A DNA stretch of 64,000 nt from Medicago truncatula (taxonomy: Eukaryota > Streptophyta > Magnoliopsida > Fabales > Fabaceae), in the NCBI RefSeq assembly GCF_003473485.1, contig NC_053046.1, forward strand, positions 13,216,001-13,280,000, in the 5' to 3' direction. The position numbers and the translations under genes are program-made. Below, in pieces: positions 10,444 through 21,200 of the stretch (the stretch's first letter is position 1; every line of letters starts with the position of its first letter). The notes beneath the pieces are model-generated. The model saw only the letters and a list, made by a program, of their open reading frames with translations. It was not told where the DNA came from and made no database searches.

Positions 10444-12109
10444 GATTCCTACATTTTCTGATTCGTCTTCTTATTCTAAGTATGATTCTGGCACTGGTTT
10501 TTTCAAACGAATCTTGAAACGACGTAGATCGGAAAAAGACTCCGCACGGTTTTGAAACTGATTTTGATCTTTTCTGAAAGGAAACGTTTAGATCTTTACG
10601 GATCTACATCGTTTCGTCGTTTATTGCCTCTCTAGAGCTTGTTCTTGTTTTCAAAACTTAGATCCTTATGGATCTAGGTTTCGCTTTTTACGGTTATGGT
10701 TTTCTGTATTCTGGAATTTTTGATATACTTCGCTTGCGTGATTTTACAGGTTCAAACTATGATTAACACTTTTTGAAAAGAGATTATGAGTTTTACCTAA
10801 GGTTTTGGTTGAAACCTTTAATGGAGGAAATCTTTGGAAAACTTTTGATTCTGTTCTTGATGGTTTTGATGATTTTGCTTGCTGTTGGACCGAAAATAAA
10901 TCGGTGATTCACCGGTTCTGCTTCTTCATCTTCTTCGCCGGTTTAGAACCTTGTTTCTTTCCCTCTTCTCCTCGCTGAACCTTCTTCGTGATCGGTACTG
11001 GAATTTGCTGCTTCTGCAGTGAATCCGTGCCTTGAATTGCGAAGGAGATGATTCAATGATGATGATTCCTAAAGAATCTCTGAGAATCAATGGAAAATCC
11101 AACGAATTTTGATGATTCTTGCTTTCTGGAAAACGGTTAGGGTTTTGTGTTCTTGGTGTTCTTGGTGAATCTGAGAAATTTTTCTGTTTTGATTTTGTGG
11201 CTGGAAAAAGAAAATCGAATTTGTGTTTATGAGTTGGCGTGTGATGAATGGGAAAACGTGTGGCACTGTACACCTTTTATAGCTTGACATGTGTACACTT
11301 GAGCCAATGAAAATGTGACACCTGGATTTGTATGGAAATGGCACGGCCTTGGACTTAGAATTAATTTGGGACCTTTCTGCAAAACTGAAAAATTAAGGGA
11401 CTAAACTGCAAATGACCAAAAGGACTGAAATGCGAAATAAAAAAAGGTTCTGGATTAAAAAGCAAATTTGGACTTCTCTGGGGACCAAAATGCAAAAAAC
11501 AAAATAATAATAATAAAAAAAATAAAATTGGAATAAAATTGGTAACCTGACAAAAACGTAAAGCGAAACAAAAATAAAATTGACAAAACGGACTAAAACG
11601 AACCAATGGCCTAAATGAGGTACTTCAAAGTAACCTCCCCATGTCAAAATTTTATGTGAAATGACCAAAATGCCCCTAGGGCTAAAAATGACCTAAACTG
11701 ACTCAAACAGACTTGACACTGACTCAGACGCAAGTTTGAAATGAAATTAGCAAGGTTTACTGATGAAATGCTAAAAAATAATCTGAAAAAACTCAGAGAC
11801 AGTCACAAGGATGAAAATGGGTCCCACTGCAGGAAATAACCAAAATACCCTTCTGTATGACTTTTTGCAAATTTTGAAATAAACCGTAGAAAAAAGCAAC
11901 GCAATGATTCAGAGACACTTTCGAATGACTTACAAGACAAGTAAAGACATTTTGAAAGGTTTTATGCAAGAAAAACATAGGTAAAATTGTGATTGAAAAT
12001 ACTGCGAGGCAGAGACAATCTGAACTTGTGCAATTGAAATTTGATAGTTGACAAAGTTTGAAATGAAATTGGGCCCAGTATTTTTTAGGTCCAAAAACAG
12101 GGTATAACA

Positions 12110-12125
12110 GCTGCCCCTATTTAAG
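12110..12125 (-). other. Purine-rich tract (PPT) of the Ogre element
   Basis: In the element's sense direction the bases just before the 3' LTR read AAATAGGGGCAGC. This is a short G-rich purine tract in the position where plus-strand DNA synthesis is primed. It is less clean than many PPTs because of the C residues at its end. Confidence 0.6.
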
Positions 12126-12389
12126 TTTCTTTGTCTGGAGAGTCAAGAGACGGAGTCTTTGGCTTGACAGGACGAAGATACTTAAATATTAGCATTTGCA
12201 CTGTGTTTGGACGTAAAAATACGCCTACCCATTTTCAAATAGTATGCATGCCATGCACCATTTGGATTATGAATGCAAGACCTCATGGGGATTGGAATTA
12301 ACAAAATATGTCGTATCCATTGCGGGATTGGTAGACATTGACAAAGACAGCGAATAACAGAGTAACGGGAAACTAGAAACAAATTGGAC

Positions 12390-12970
12390 AGGTACAAGCT
12401 GTTCTTGGATTCGAACTAGCCACTTGACCGGGGATGAAACAAACAGACAACTGCGAGTTGTTCTTATGGATTTGAACTGGTCACTTCGCAGGGGATAGAG
12501 GTTTACTGGACAAACATGAGCTGTTCTTATGGATTCGAACTGGTAACTCACTTGGGGATATTGGAAAGTGCGAGTTGTTCTTATGGATTCGAACTGGTGA
12601 CCCGACTTGGAAAAAGAGAAAATTGGCAAGTACGAGTTGTTCTTACGGATTCGAACTGGTGACTCGACTGAAAACATGTAAAATTGGCAGGTACGAGTTG
12701 TTCTTAAGGATTCGAACTGGTTACTCGACTGAAAGCAAGGCAAATAGACAGGTGCGAGCTTGTTCTTGGATGCGAACTGGTTACTCCACCGGAGACAAAT
12801 ACAAAATAGACAGGCGCAAGCTGCTCTTGGATCGAGCTAGCCACTTGAGCGAACAGAAACAGATAGACGGGTACAAGCTGCTCTTGAATTGAGCTAGGCA
12901 CTCGACCGATAACATAAGCAAAATGATAGGTACAAGCTGTTCTTGGACGTGAACTAGCCACTTGACCAAA
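12390..12970 (-). repeat. Tandem array of about ten 60-bp units in the Ogre 3' UTR
   Basis: Unit starts can be followed near 12391, 12450, 12514, 12568, 12630, 12691, 12752, 12814, 12871 and 12930 by the core GAGTTGTTCTTATGGATTCG and variants. On the element's sense strand the core of most units reads AGTTCGAATCC, nearly the Pol III B-box (GGTTCGANTCC). Units are diverged and 54-64 bp long. Open frames across the array on either strand only repeat translated units and are not likely proteins. Tandem arrays in this position are known for Tat/Ogre elements. Confidence 0.9.
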
Positions 12971-13539
12971 CATGAACATATTCACTGGGGATTGGTTTGT
13001 TGACAAAATATAGATTGAGGTTGACTTGACGTCGACTTGAATTGAAAGGTAGAAATTGACCGGTATTATTGGCTCACAAGGTTTCGACAGAGAACCTGAC
13101 ATGAGTTTTGAACTGAGACTGATATTGTTATTGGAAATGCGATATGCATGGATGATATAACAGTTTTATTAAATGCATGGGCACGTAATATGCATGATTA
13201 TGCATGTATGAATGCTTGTAATGCATGACTGTTGGCATTTTGTAGGCACGACTTCACGGGGAAGACAAGACATCAGAATATTGGGCACGTAGTGGCTCGT
13301 GCTATATTACACATTCTTGGAAATCCTCTTTGGAGATGACGTCGTTGGGAGACGTTTCGGGACCTAGGCTGAGGGCAGGCAGGTATGCAACTTGCTGGAG
13401 ATAGAATCTTGGAAGACTTTACTGGGGAAAACGCCGTTGTGCTGGGCATTTCAGTGCTGGGTACGTTGTAGATATCGCATCTGTGGTCAATGCTTTTTGC
13501 ATGTTATTTTCTCAATTTCATTCATTCATTTTTTGCATC

Positions 13540-13692
13540 CCATTTTTGCCTGGATCGCCCTTTCGGGTTTTCGATCCACCGGGGAAATAAATTCTTTTCA
13601 ATGCCCCATTTTTGCCTGAACTGCCCTTTCGGGTTTTCAATCCAGCGGGGTGCTCATTCTTGCCTAAGCCGCCCTTCCGGGTTTTCAACTTA
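13540..13692. repeat. Hairpin repeat cluster 1 (three units) in the Ogre 3' UTR
   Basis: Three units of about 48-65 bp share TTTGCCTG...GCCCTTTCGGGTTTTC. In the first, TGGATCG and CGATCCA form a 7-bp stem around an inner CCC-TTTC-GGG hairpin. In the third the stem bases change together (CTAAG/CTTAG). The same unit recurs at 14236-14445. Confidence 0.85.
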
Positions 13693-14235
13693 GCGAGCTC
13701 ATTCATTTTCATGCATTTTCATTCTGTTTTTTCATTCTTGCCATTGACCACAGATTATCTTGGAGGAGAACCTGCTTGTAACATATATTGAAATAGACAT
13801 TAACATACTCTCGCTCATGCATGTTTCATTTGAATGTACCCTGTTGCTCAGGTTTGCTTTTCAAAACAGACAAAAAGTTTTCAATTTTCAAAATGTTTGT
13901 TTCAAGCATTGTCATTATCAAAATAGAAAGAAAATGTTTTGTATATAGCTTTGAAAGTAAAAAGAAAGCAGAGTTTCAAACAAAAGCACAAGCTCAAATT
14001 GATGTATAAGAGTGGTGGTCAGCCGAAGGCGTGACTCCACGGATTTACAAAGCTTGGAAAATGGTAATTTTATTGGTTGGTGGTACATTGAACACAGTAA
14101 TCATAACATTTCCCAGAAACTTTGAATTCGCAAGCATAAGAGCTTTTGATGAAAACGGTCATTAACAGCTGCAGATGCCCCAAGGGGGACGGTGGTTGGC
14201 CAGATATAGTTACTTGCCTTTTGTTTCAATCTCAT

Positions 14236-14445
14236 TTTTGCATGAACCGCCCTTCCGGGTTTTCGGCTCATCGAGACGCTCATTCTTGCCTGAGTTGCGT
14301 ACAATCTCAGCGAGCTTTTTCATACATATTTTTTTTTGTCCCTTATTTTTGCCTGGACCGCCCTTTCGGGTTTTCGATCCACCGGGAAGCGCATTTTTGC
14401 CTAGGCCGCCCTTTCGGGTTTTCGACCTACCACGCTGTTCTTTTC
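14236..14445. repeat. Hairpin repeat cluster 2 (four units) in the Ogre 3' UTR
   Basis: Four units related to 13540-13692 end just beside the stop codon of the pol frame. The stems are ATGAACCG/CGGCTCAT, a degenerate unit (CTGAG/CTCAG), TGGACCG/CGATCCA and TAGGCCG/CGACCTA, again around CCCTTTCGGG. The arm sequences differ between units, yet pairing is largely kept. Confidence 0.85.
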
Positions 14446-14451
14446 ATATTT

Positions 14452-17400
14452 CTAGGCAAAGTATTTCTTGACTATATCGGCATTCACTGGATTTGGAAGT
14501 TCTACACCATCCATGTGTGTAAGGATTAAAGCACCACCGGAGAAGGCCTTCTTGACAACATAAGGACCTTCATAGTTAGGCGTCCACTTGCCCCTTGGGT
14601 CGGGTTGCTGGCTTATCCTCCTTTTCAATACAAGTTCCCCTACCTTGAATTCTCGAGGATGGACTTTCTTGTCAAAAGCAGTCTTCATTCTTGCTTGATA
14701 TGACTGTCCACGAGCCATGGCATCCATACGTTTTTCCTCAATCAAATTCAACTGATCATACCGGCTTTGGCACCATTCAGCCTCAGATAACTTTGCTTCC
14801 ATGATCACACGGAGAGATGGGATCTCCACTTCCAAAGGAAGAACTGCTTCCATACCATATACAAGAGAGAAAGGGGTTGCCCCGGTTGAACTGCGCACAG
14901 TAGTACGGTAGCCATGCAGAGCATAGGGTAACATCTCATGCCAGTCCTTGTAAGTGGTTACCATCTTCTGGACAATTCTCTTGATATTCTTGTTGGCGGC
15001 CTCAACTGCACCATTCATCTGAGGTCTATAAGGAGAAGAGTTATGATGCTCAATTTTGAATTCTTCACAAAGAGCTTGCACCACATTGTTGTTCAGGTTG
15101 GTACCATTGTCGGTAATGATCTTGCTGGGAACACCATATCGACAGATGATATTGTTCTTGATGAACTTAGCTACCACTTGCTTGGTCACATTGGTATAAG
15201 ATGCTGCTTCAACCCATTTGGTAAAGTAGTCAATTGCCACTAAGATGAAACGATGACCATTTGAAGCCTTCGGTTCAATTCTTCCAATCATGTCGATGCC
15301 CCACATCGAGAACGGCCATGGGGATGAAATAACATTGAGAGCGTGCGGAGGCACATGAATCTTATCAGCATAGATTTGACATTTGTGGCATTTTCTGGCG
15401 TACTGGTAGCAATCATGCTCCATGGCCATCCAGTAGTAACCTGCTCGTAACAACTTCCTTGACATAGTATGCCCTGTAGCATGGGTCCCGAAGGTACCGT
15501 CATGTACATCATGCATTAACTGCTCCGCCTCATGTTCATCAACACATCTTAACAATACCATGTCATAGTTCCTCTTGTACAGAATATCTCCATCTAACAG
15601 GAATCTACCGGCCAATCTTCTCAAGGTCTTCTTGTCTTGTTTGGAAGCACCTGGCGGATACTCACGGCTCAACAAGAACTGCTTGATGTCATAGTACCAG
15701 GGTCTATAGTCAACAACATTTTCACCAGCCTGATCGATCACATCCCCAATAGCAAACACATGTGAAGGTCTTTCAAGGCGTTGCACTTTGATTATTGGCA
15801 CATCATTCCAATGGTTTACTCGAAACATGGAAGATAGAGTAGCAAGAGCATCAGCCATTTGGTTCTCATCACGAGGAATATGGTGCAGCTCAACCTTTGT
15901 AAAATATGTCAGCAAACGTCTCGCATAATCACGATAAGGAATCAACTTAGCATGGTGGGTCTCCCATTCACCCTTTATCTGATTGATGACGAGCGCAGAA
16001 TCTCCATAGATGTCGAGGTGTTTGATTCTCATGTCAATTGCTTCCTCGATCCCGAAGATACATGCTTCATACTCAGCCATGTTGTTGGTACATTCGAACA
16101 GAATTCGGGCGGTAAAGGGAATGTGATGCCCTTGCGGGGATACAATGACTACCCCAATTCCTTTGCCATAAGCATTGACAGCACCATCAAAGACTAAACC
16201 CCACTTGCTATTGGGATCTGGACCTTCATTAATCAATGGTTCGTCGCAGTCTTTGGATTTCAAATACATGATCTCTTCATCAGGGAAATTGAATTCAATT
16301 GGTTGGTAATCATCAAGAGGTTGATAAGCAAGGTGATCGGCGAGGATGCTACCTTTGATCGCCTTTTGAGTTTTGAACACAATATCATATTCAGACAAAA
16401 GCATCTGCCAACGTGCAATCTTCCCAGTAACGGCCGCTTTCTCAAAGATATACTTTATCGGATCCATTCTGGATATCAGCCAAGTTGTATGATTCACCAA
16501 ATAATGACGCAGGCGTTTGGCAGCCCAAGCTAGAGCACAACAAGTCTTTTCAAGCATTGTATACCGAGTTTCACAATCGGTGAACTTCTTGCTTAGATAA
16601 TAGATAACATGCTCTTTCTTTCCAGTTTCATCTTGTTGACCAAGTACACATCCCATGGATTCATCAAATACTGCCAAATACATAATCAAAGGCCTTCCTT
16701 CCACGGGAGGGACAAGGATAGGTGGTTCCAGCAGGTAATTCTTGATGCTATCAAAAGCTTCTTGGCATTCATCATTCCATACAACAGGCTGGTTCTTTCT
16801 AAGTAACTTGAAGATCGGCCCGCAGGTTGCAGTCATATGAGATATGAATCGGGAGATGTAATTCAAACGTCCCAAGAAACCTCTGACTTGCTTCTCTGTC
16901 TGTGGAGCTGGCATTTCTCGGATGGCCCGGACTTTATCAGGATCGACTTCAATGCCCTTTTGGCTGACAATGAAGCCTAATAACTTTCCGGACCTGACAC
17001 CGAATGTACATTTGTTGGGATTCAATCGCAGCTTGTATTTTCTCAACCTTTCAAACATCTTTGTTAAATATTCAACATGCTGCTCTTCATCTGCTGACTT
17101 CACAATCATGTCATCCACATATACCTCAACTTCTTTGTGAATCATGTCATGAAACAGAGTGGTCATTCCCCTTTGGTAGGTAGCACCAGCATTGATTAGG
17201 CCGAACGGCATCACTTTGTAGCAGAAAGTACCCCATGGAGTGATAAAAGATGTCTTTTCTCTATCTTCAGGAGACATTTTGATCTGATTATAACCGGAAA
17301 AACCGTCCATGAAGGAGAACACCTTAGATTGAGCAGTATTATCAACAAGCACATCAATATGAGGTAATGGAAAGTTGTCTTTTGGACTGGCCTTGTTCAG

Positions 17401-17940
17401 GTCTCTGAAGTCAACACACATCCGGACTTTACCATCCTTCTTTGGCACAGGCACAATATTGGCAACCCATTCGGGATACTCAACTGTCATGAGGAAACCC
17501 GCATCAATCTGCTTTTGAACTTCACTCTTAATCTTGAGAGCCATATCAGGATGAGTCCTTCTCAATTTCTGCCTGACGGGAGGACATTCAGGCTTGGTAG
17601 GGATCCGATGCTCCACAATCATAGGGTCTAGACCTGGCATATCTTCATAGGACCATGCAAAAATATCCGGATATTCCCGGAGGAGCTGGATGATTTTCTG
17701 TTTAACCCCTTCCTCTAGAGTAGCACCAATCTTGATTTCTCGCTTGTTTTCCTCGGTACCTATGTTGATAAGCTCAATCTCTTCCTGATGAGGCTGAATG
17801 GCTTTCTTTTCTTGCTCAAGTAACCGAGTAATCTCGTATGGTATATCATCACCTTCCTCATCTTCAGCTTCATATACAGGGAGATCAAAACTTGGGGGAA
17901 CCGTAAGATTACTGTGTTCAACGGGTTTATTATGGTTCAA
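14452..17940 (-). CDS. Ogre pol: reverse transcriptase, RNase H, second RNase H, integrase (1162 codons)
   Basis: Domains in order: reverse transcriptase about 120-340 with the catalytic Asp212 (FMDGFSGY) and YVDD at 274-277. A first RNase H follows at about 415-540 and looks degenerate: Glu464 is present but the usual first Asp motif reads AVFDES. A second, archaeal-type RNase H spans about 578-705 with a full D585-E623-D647-D697 set. Integrase has a zinc-binding region with CHKC at 851-854, catalytic D883, D944 and E980 (D-x60-D-x35-E), and a C-terminal domain from about 1095. Two RNase H domains mark the Tat lineage. The frame opens with TTG, not ATG, and an AG acceptor lies directly before it, so it is probably expressed only as a fusion to gag-protease. 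No internal stop is seen. Confidence 0.95.
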   Translation of the reverse strand: MNHNKPVEHSNLTVPPSFDLPVYEAEDEEGDDIPYEITRLLEQEKKAIQPHQEEIELINIGTEENKREIKIGATLEEGVKQKIIQLLREYPDIFAWSYEDMPGLDPMIVEHRIPTKPECPPVRQKLRRTHPDMALKIKSEVQKQIDAGFLMTVEYPEWVANIVPVPKKDGKVRMCVDFRDLNKASPKDNFPLPHIDVLVDNTAQSKVFSFMDGFSGYNQIKMSPEDREKTSFITPWGTFCYKVMPFGLINAGATYQRGMTTLFHDMIHKEVEVYVDDMIVKSADEEQHVEYLTKMFERLRKYKLRLNPNKCTFGVRSGKLLGFIVSQKGIEVDPDKVRAIREMPAPQTEKQVRGFLGRLNYISRFISHMTATCGPIFKLLRKNQPVVWNDECQEAFDSIKNYLLEPPILVPPVEGRPLIMYLAVFDESMGCVLGQQDETGKKEHVIYYLSKKFTDCETRYTMLEKTCCALAWAAKRLRHYLVNHTTWLISRMDPIKYIFEKAAVTGKIARWQMLLSEYDIVFKTQKAIKGSILADHLAYQPLDDYQPIEFNFPDEEIMYLKSKDCDEPLINEGPDPNSKWGLVFDGAVNAYGKGIGVVIVSPQGHHIPFTARILFECTNNMAEYEACIFGIEEAIDMRIKHLDIYGDSALVINQIKGEWETHHAKLIPYRDYARRLLTYFTKVELHHIPRDENQMADALATLSSMFRVNHWNDVPIIKVQRLERPSHVFAIGDVIDQAGENVVDYRPWYYDIKQFLLSREYPPGASKQDKKTLRRLAGRFLLDGDILYKRNYDMVLLRCVDEHEAEQLMHDVHDGTFGTHATGHTMSRKLLRAGYYWMAMEHDCYQYARKCHKCQIYADKIHVPPHALNVISSPWPFSMWGIDMIGRIEPKASNGHRFILVAIDYFTKWVEAASYTNVTKQVVAKFIKNNIICRYGVPSKIITDNGTNLNNNVVQALCEEFKIEHHNSSPYRPQMNGAVEAANKNIKRIVQKMVTTYKDWHEMLPYALHGYRTTVRSSTGATPFSLVYGMEAVLPLEVEIPSLRVIMEAKLSEAEWCQSRYDQLNLIEEKRMDAMARGQSYQARMKTAFDKKVHPREFKVGELVLKRRISQQPDPRGKWTPNYEGPYVVKKAFSGGALILTHMDGVELPNPVNADIVKKYFA

Positions 17941-17941
17941 C

Positions 17942-18223
17942 CTGCATATAATGATTGGATGATTTTAGAAAGAGTTTTTTTTTCATGCAGATTTTTGAAA
18001 TTAATAAGAAAATACAGACGTTTTGGTTTTTTCTGGCATTACCATTGTTTCCAAGGGAAAAAGCTCTTAAAAAAAAGTAGTCGTGGAAGAAACGACAAAA
18101 TTTTATTAATCAACGGCAACGCCGAAACAAACATGCCCTTACAGAAAATATCACCCTCGCTTTGGGCAGAGCGAGAGGATTGTTATTTTGAAAACAAAGC
18201 ATTAAAGCAACAAGACACATTAC
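17942..18223 (-). other. Putative Ogre intron between protease and RT, 282 nt
   Basis: On the sense strand the donor GTAATG begins at 18223 and contains the TAA stop of gag-protease. The acceptor, preceded by a T-rich stretch, reads ATGCAG and ends at 17942. Removing this segment deletes the stop, restores a GAG codon across the junction and continues directly into the pol frame with no shift. An intron at exactly this place is a known hallmark of Ogre elements. Splicing itself is inferred. Confidence 0.8.
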
Positions 18224-21200
18224 TCAGAAACATGCATGATTGAAGGAATGTCAATGGCATCCCAATTTGTCGCAATGCCTCCTGGTGTAACAAATACAGG
18301 CCTGAGACCAGATCCAGTGGCTTCTTCAGAGATAGCATTAACAAACCCTGCACTGTGGAAGACTCCCGAGGAAACCCTTGATGACGGGGAGAACCCGAGA
18401 CCTTCTTTACGCTTGTTCTCACAGAGCTGTATCACCTTGCCCCAGCCGGCAGTCTGACCTTCTTGGATGGCTCTCTGAGCATCTTTCAATGAAGCCATAG
18501 CAGCCCCAGCTTCCTTAGACTCTGCACCTTCAATGGTCAAACCTTGGAAAGCAGTCCCTTCAGCAGACCCTGCTTCAATACAAGAGAAAGAAGACAACTG
18601 GCTGACTAAGTATGCTTCTTCACCATGGATTGTAACGAGTTTTCCATTCTTCATAAATTTCAACTTCTGATGTAAGGTGGAAGTAACCGCACCTGCATCG
18701 TGTATCCACGGTCTTCCCAGCAGGCAACTGTAGGATGCATTAATGTCCATCACTTGGAAGGTAACCAAGAAATTCTCAGGGCCAATGGTTATCGGCAAGT
18801 CTATCTCTCCCAGCACATTCTTTCGAGATCCGTCAAAAGCTTTGACCAAGAAAGTACTTCTTCTCAAAGGGGTCCCACGGTAGCTCAACTGATCTAGAGT
18901 TGTCTTGGGCATTACATTGAGAGAGGAACCGGTATCCACCAACACATTTGATATCATGTCTGATTTACAATTCACCGAGATGTGCAAAGCCAGATTGTGA
19001 CCCTTTCCCACTTCCGGCAACTCTTCTTCACTAAACCAGAGGTTGTTACAAGCAGTAATATTTCCCACTATGCCACCGAAACGATCTACCGAGACTTCGT
19101 GGTCAACATAAGCCTGCTCCAGCACTTTCAACAAGGTATTCCTGTGAGCCTCAGAGCTCAAGAGTAGTGACAAGACGGATATCTTTGAAGGAGTCTGCAG
19201 CAACTGATCAACGATCTTGTAGTCGCTCCTCTTTATTATTCTCAGAATCTCATCTAAATTCGAATCCTCTATAGATTTGCCTGGCTGATTCACATCTGTA
19301 GCAATGGGTGAAACAACGGTTGGAGTTGCTTCTTCAACTGGTGGAGTGATTGGCGTAGCTACCTTCTTCTGAAATAATGGCGGACGAACCTTCCCGCTTC
19401 TTAGCGCTGCAGAAGTCCCTTCGGCAATATTGCTTACTGTGGCAAAGGAGGCTAGAGGCACCTCTACTCCATTTTCTATCATAGTAGCATTGTATTTGTA
19501 TGGCACTGCCTTGTCCGAAACATAAGGAATTGGTCCTGGCAACCTTATCACCAAAGGCTCAGCATTCTTCTTCAAAGGTACACTCTTGACAGGCGGATCG
19601 TGAAAAACTGGCACAATCACGCAAACATCACTGACAGTCAGAAGATTATCATTCATCAAGCTTTGGATGTCGTCTTGAACAGCATGGCAACCCAAAGGAT
19701 CACGGAGGCATCCTAGACACTTGGCATGATCATGGCTGAACAGAGAAGCTTTGCACAGCTTGATGTGCAGAGGCACCAGAGGGGTTGCGACGTTGCGGAC
19801 ATCAAGTCTAGGAGCTTCCTCACACACTTCGATCATATTCACAGCGGCATGATTTGGAAGAGGATTGTCAAGGACATGTGGAACATTATTCTCAAAAGTC
19901 AGCTTTCCCTGATCAATGAGCTTCTTCACGATATACTTCAAAGCATAACACCCCTCGACATCATGACCTAAAGCACCTTGATGAAAGTCACATTTGAGAT
20001 CAGAGCGGAACCTTGGAGGTAAAGGGTCCGGTGGAGGCTTGCCCTGCCTAGTCGTGCAGTGTCCTCTCTGGAGTAAAGTTGGAAGAAGTTCTGCATACAA
20101 CATTGGTATAGGAGGAAAAGTTGGTCTAGTATACTGCTGCTGCTGTTGTTGTTGTTGTTGTTGTTGTTGAACCGGCAACTGTTGTTTCATCTGTTGGGCA
20201 ATTGCATTGACGGGCACTTGAGGCTGGCCCGGTGGCAAAGGGTACTGATGATAAAACGGTGGGAAGAACGGATGTTGAGAATACGGCATATATGGGTATG
20301 ACGGAGGCATTTGAGCTGCATTGATAGGAGCAACGGTAGCCATTGATTGACCAGCTCCAGCTGACACCATCCCCACTTCCGTTTCTTTCTTCTTGTGGTG
20401 TCCATTACCATATCTCTTCGATGCACTCACAGAGGATTCAGCTTTCTCAAACACAATGATTCCATCCCTGACGGCTTCCTCAAGACGGGTTCCCATAGTG
20501 ACCATCTCCGAAAAGTTGTTCGGGGCGGCGATGATCATCCTCTCAACATAATCTTTCTTCAAGGTCTTCAAGAATGTCTGGGTCATTTCTTCTTCATCTA
20601 AAGCAGGAGTGATACGGGCAGCTGCCCCTCTCCACCTTTGCGCATATTCACGGAAACTTTCCTCCTTTTTCTGAGATAGGGACCTGAGAAACTCCCTATT
20701 CGGCTTCAATCGAGTGTTAAACCCGTAGTGGCTCCTGAAAGCGGTGGCTAGCTCATCAAAGGTATGGACATCATCTTTGCTCAGACTAGTATACCACTCT
20801 GCAGCATCTTCCATCAGACTGTCTTGGAAGTAATGGATCATAAGGGAATCATTGTCCTTGTAGTTGCCCATCTTCCGGACGTATTTGACAATATGATTTT
20901 GAGGACAAGTCAGCCCGTTATATTTGTCGAACTCCGGGACTTTGAACTTTTTTGGAACATCTACCTTCGATACCAAGCAGAGATCCTGGGTTTTAATGGA
21001 GTCTCCATTTCCCCTGTTGGCCTTAATTTCCCGTCGGAGCTCTTTGGCAAGTTCTGCCATTCTCTCTTCCATAGTTCCGGTTGTGGTAATACTCCCGTGG
21101 TGCGCATTAGCATGGACAAATAGAGGCACCGCATTCACAATGGGCTCGGTAACAGTCGTTGCGGCTTGAGTCAAGGCGGTACTAACAGGAGTTAAATTTG

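Larger units (their letters stand above)
8564..12109 (-). repeat. Ogre 3' LTR (left), 3546 bp
   Basis: Direct repeat of 23889-27435. It starts TGTTATC on the plus strand and ends GGTATAACA. The differences I found from the other LTR are one C fewer near 9330, one A more near 10050 and one C fewer near 11675, with no base substitutions seen by eye. It contains a TATA motif on the plus strand (10236-10242), two hairpins before it, and a possible sense-strand TATAAAA near 9705. Confidence 0.97.

Noticed and set aside
11087..11668. Minus-strand frames in the LTR (about 80-115 codons), repeated at 26412-27059
   Set aside because: They lie inside LTR sequence, have low-complexity Phe/Leu-rich translations and change length between the two LTRs because of single-base indels.
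12390..12970. Regular repeats of about 60 bp, considered as a CRISPR array
   Set aside because: Units are tandem and diverged along their full length, with no constant repeat plus unique spacer pattern, and the host is a plant. They lie in the 3' UTR of an Ogre element.
12267..13102. Open frames on both strands between 12267 and 13102
   Set aside because: Translations only echo the tandem unit (QFESIRTTRT and similar) and overlap on opposite strands.
15859..17140. Plus-strand frames opposite the pol gene
   Set aside because: They are shadows of the integrase/RT coding strand, without domains of their own.
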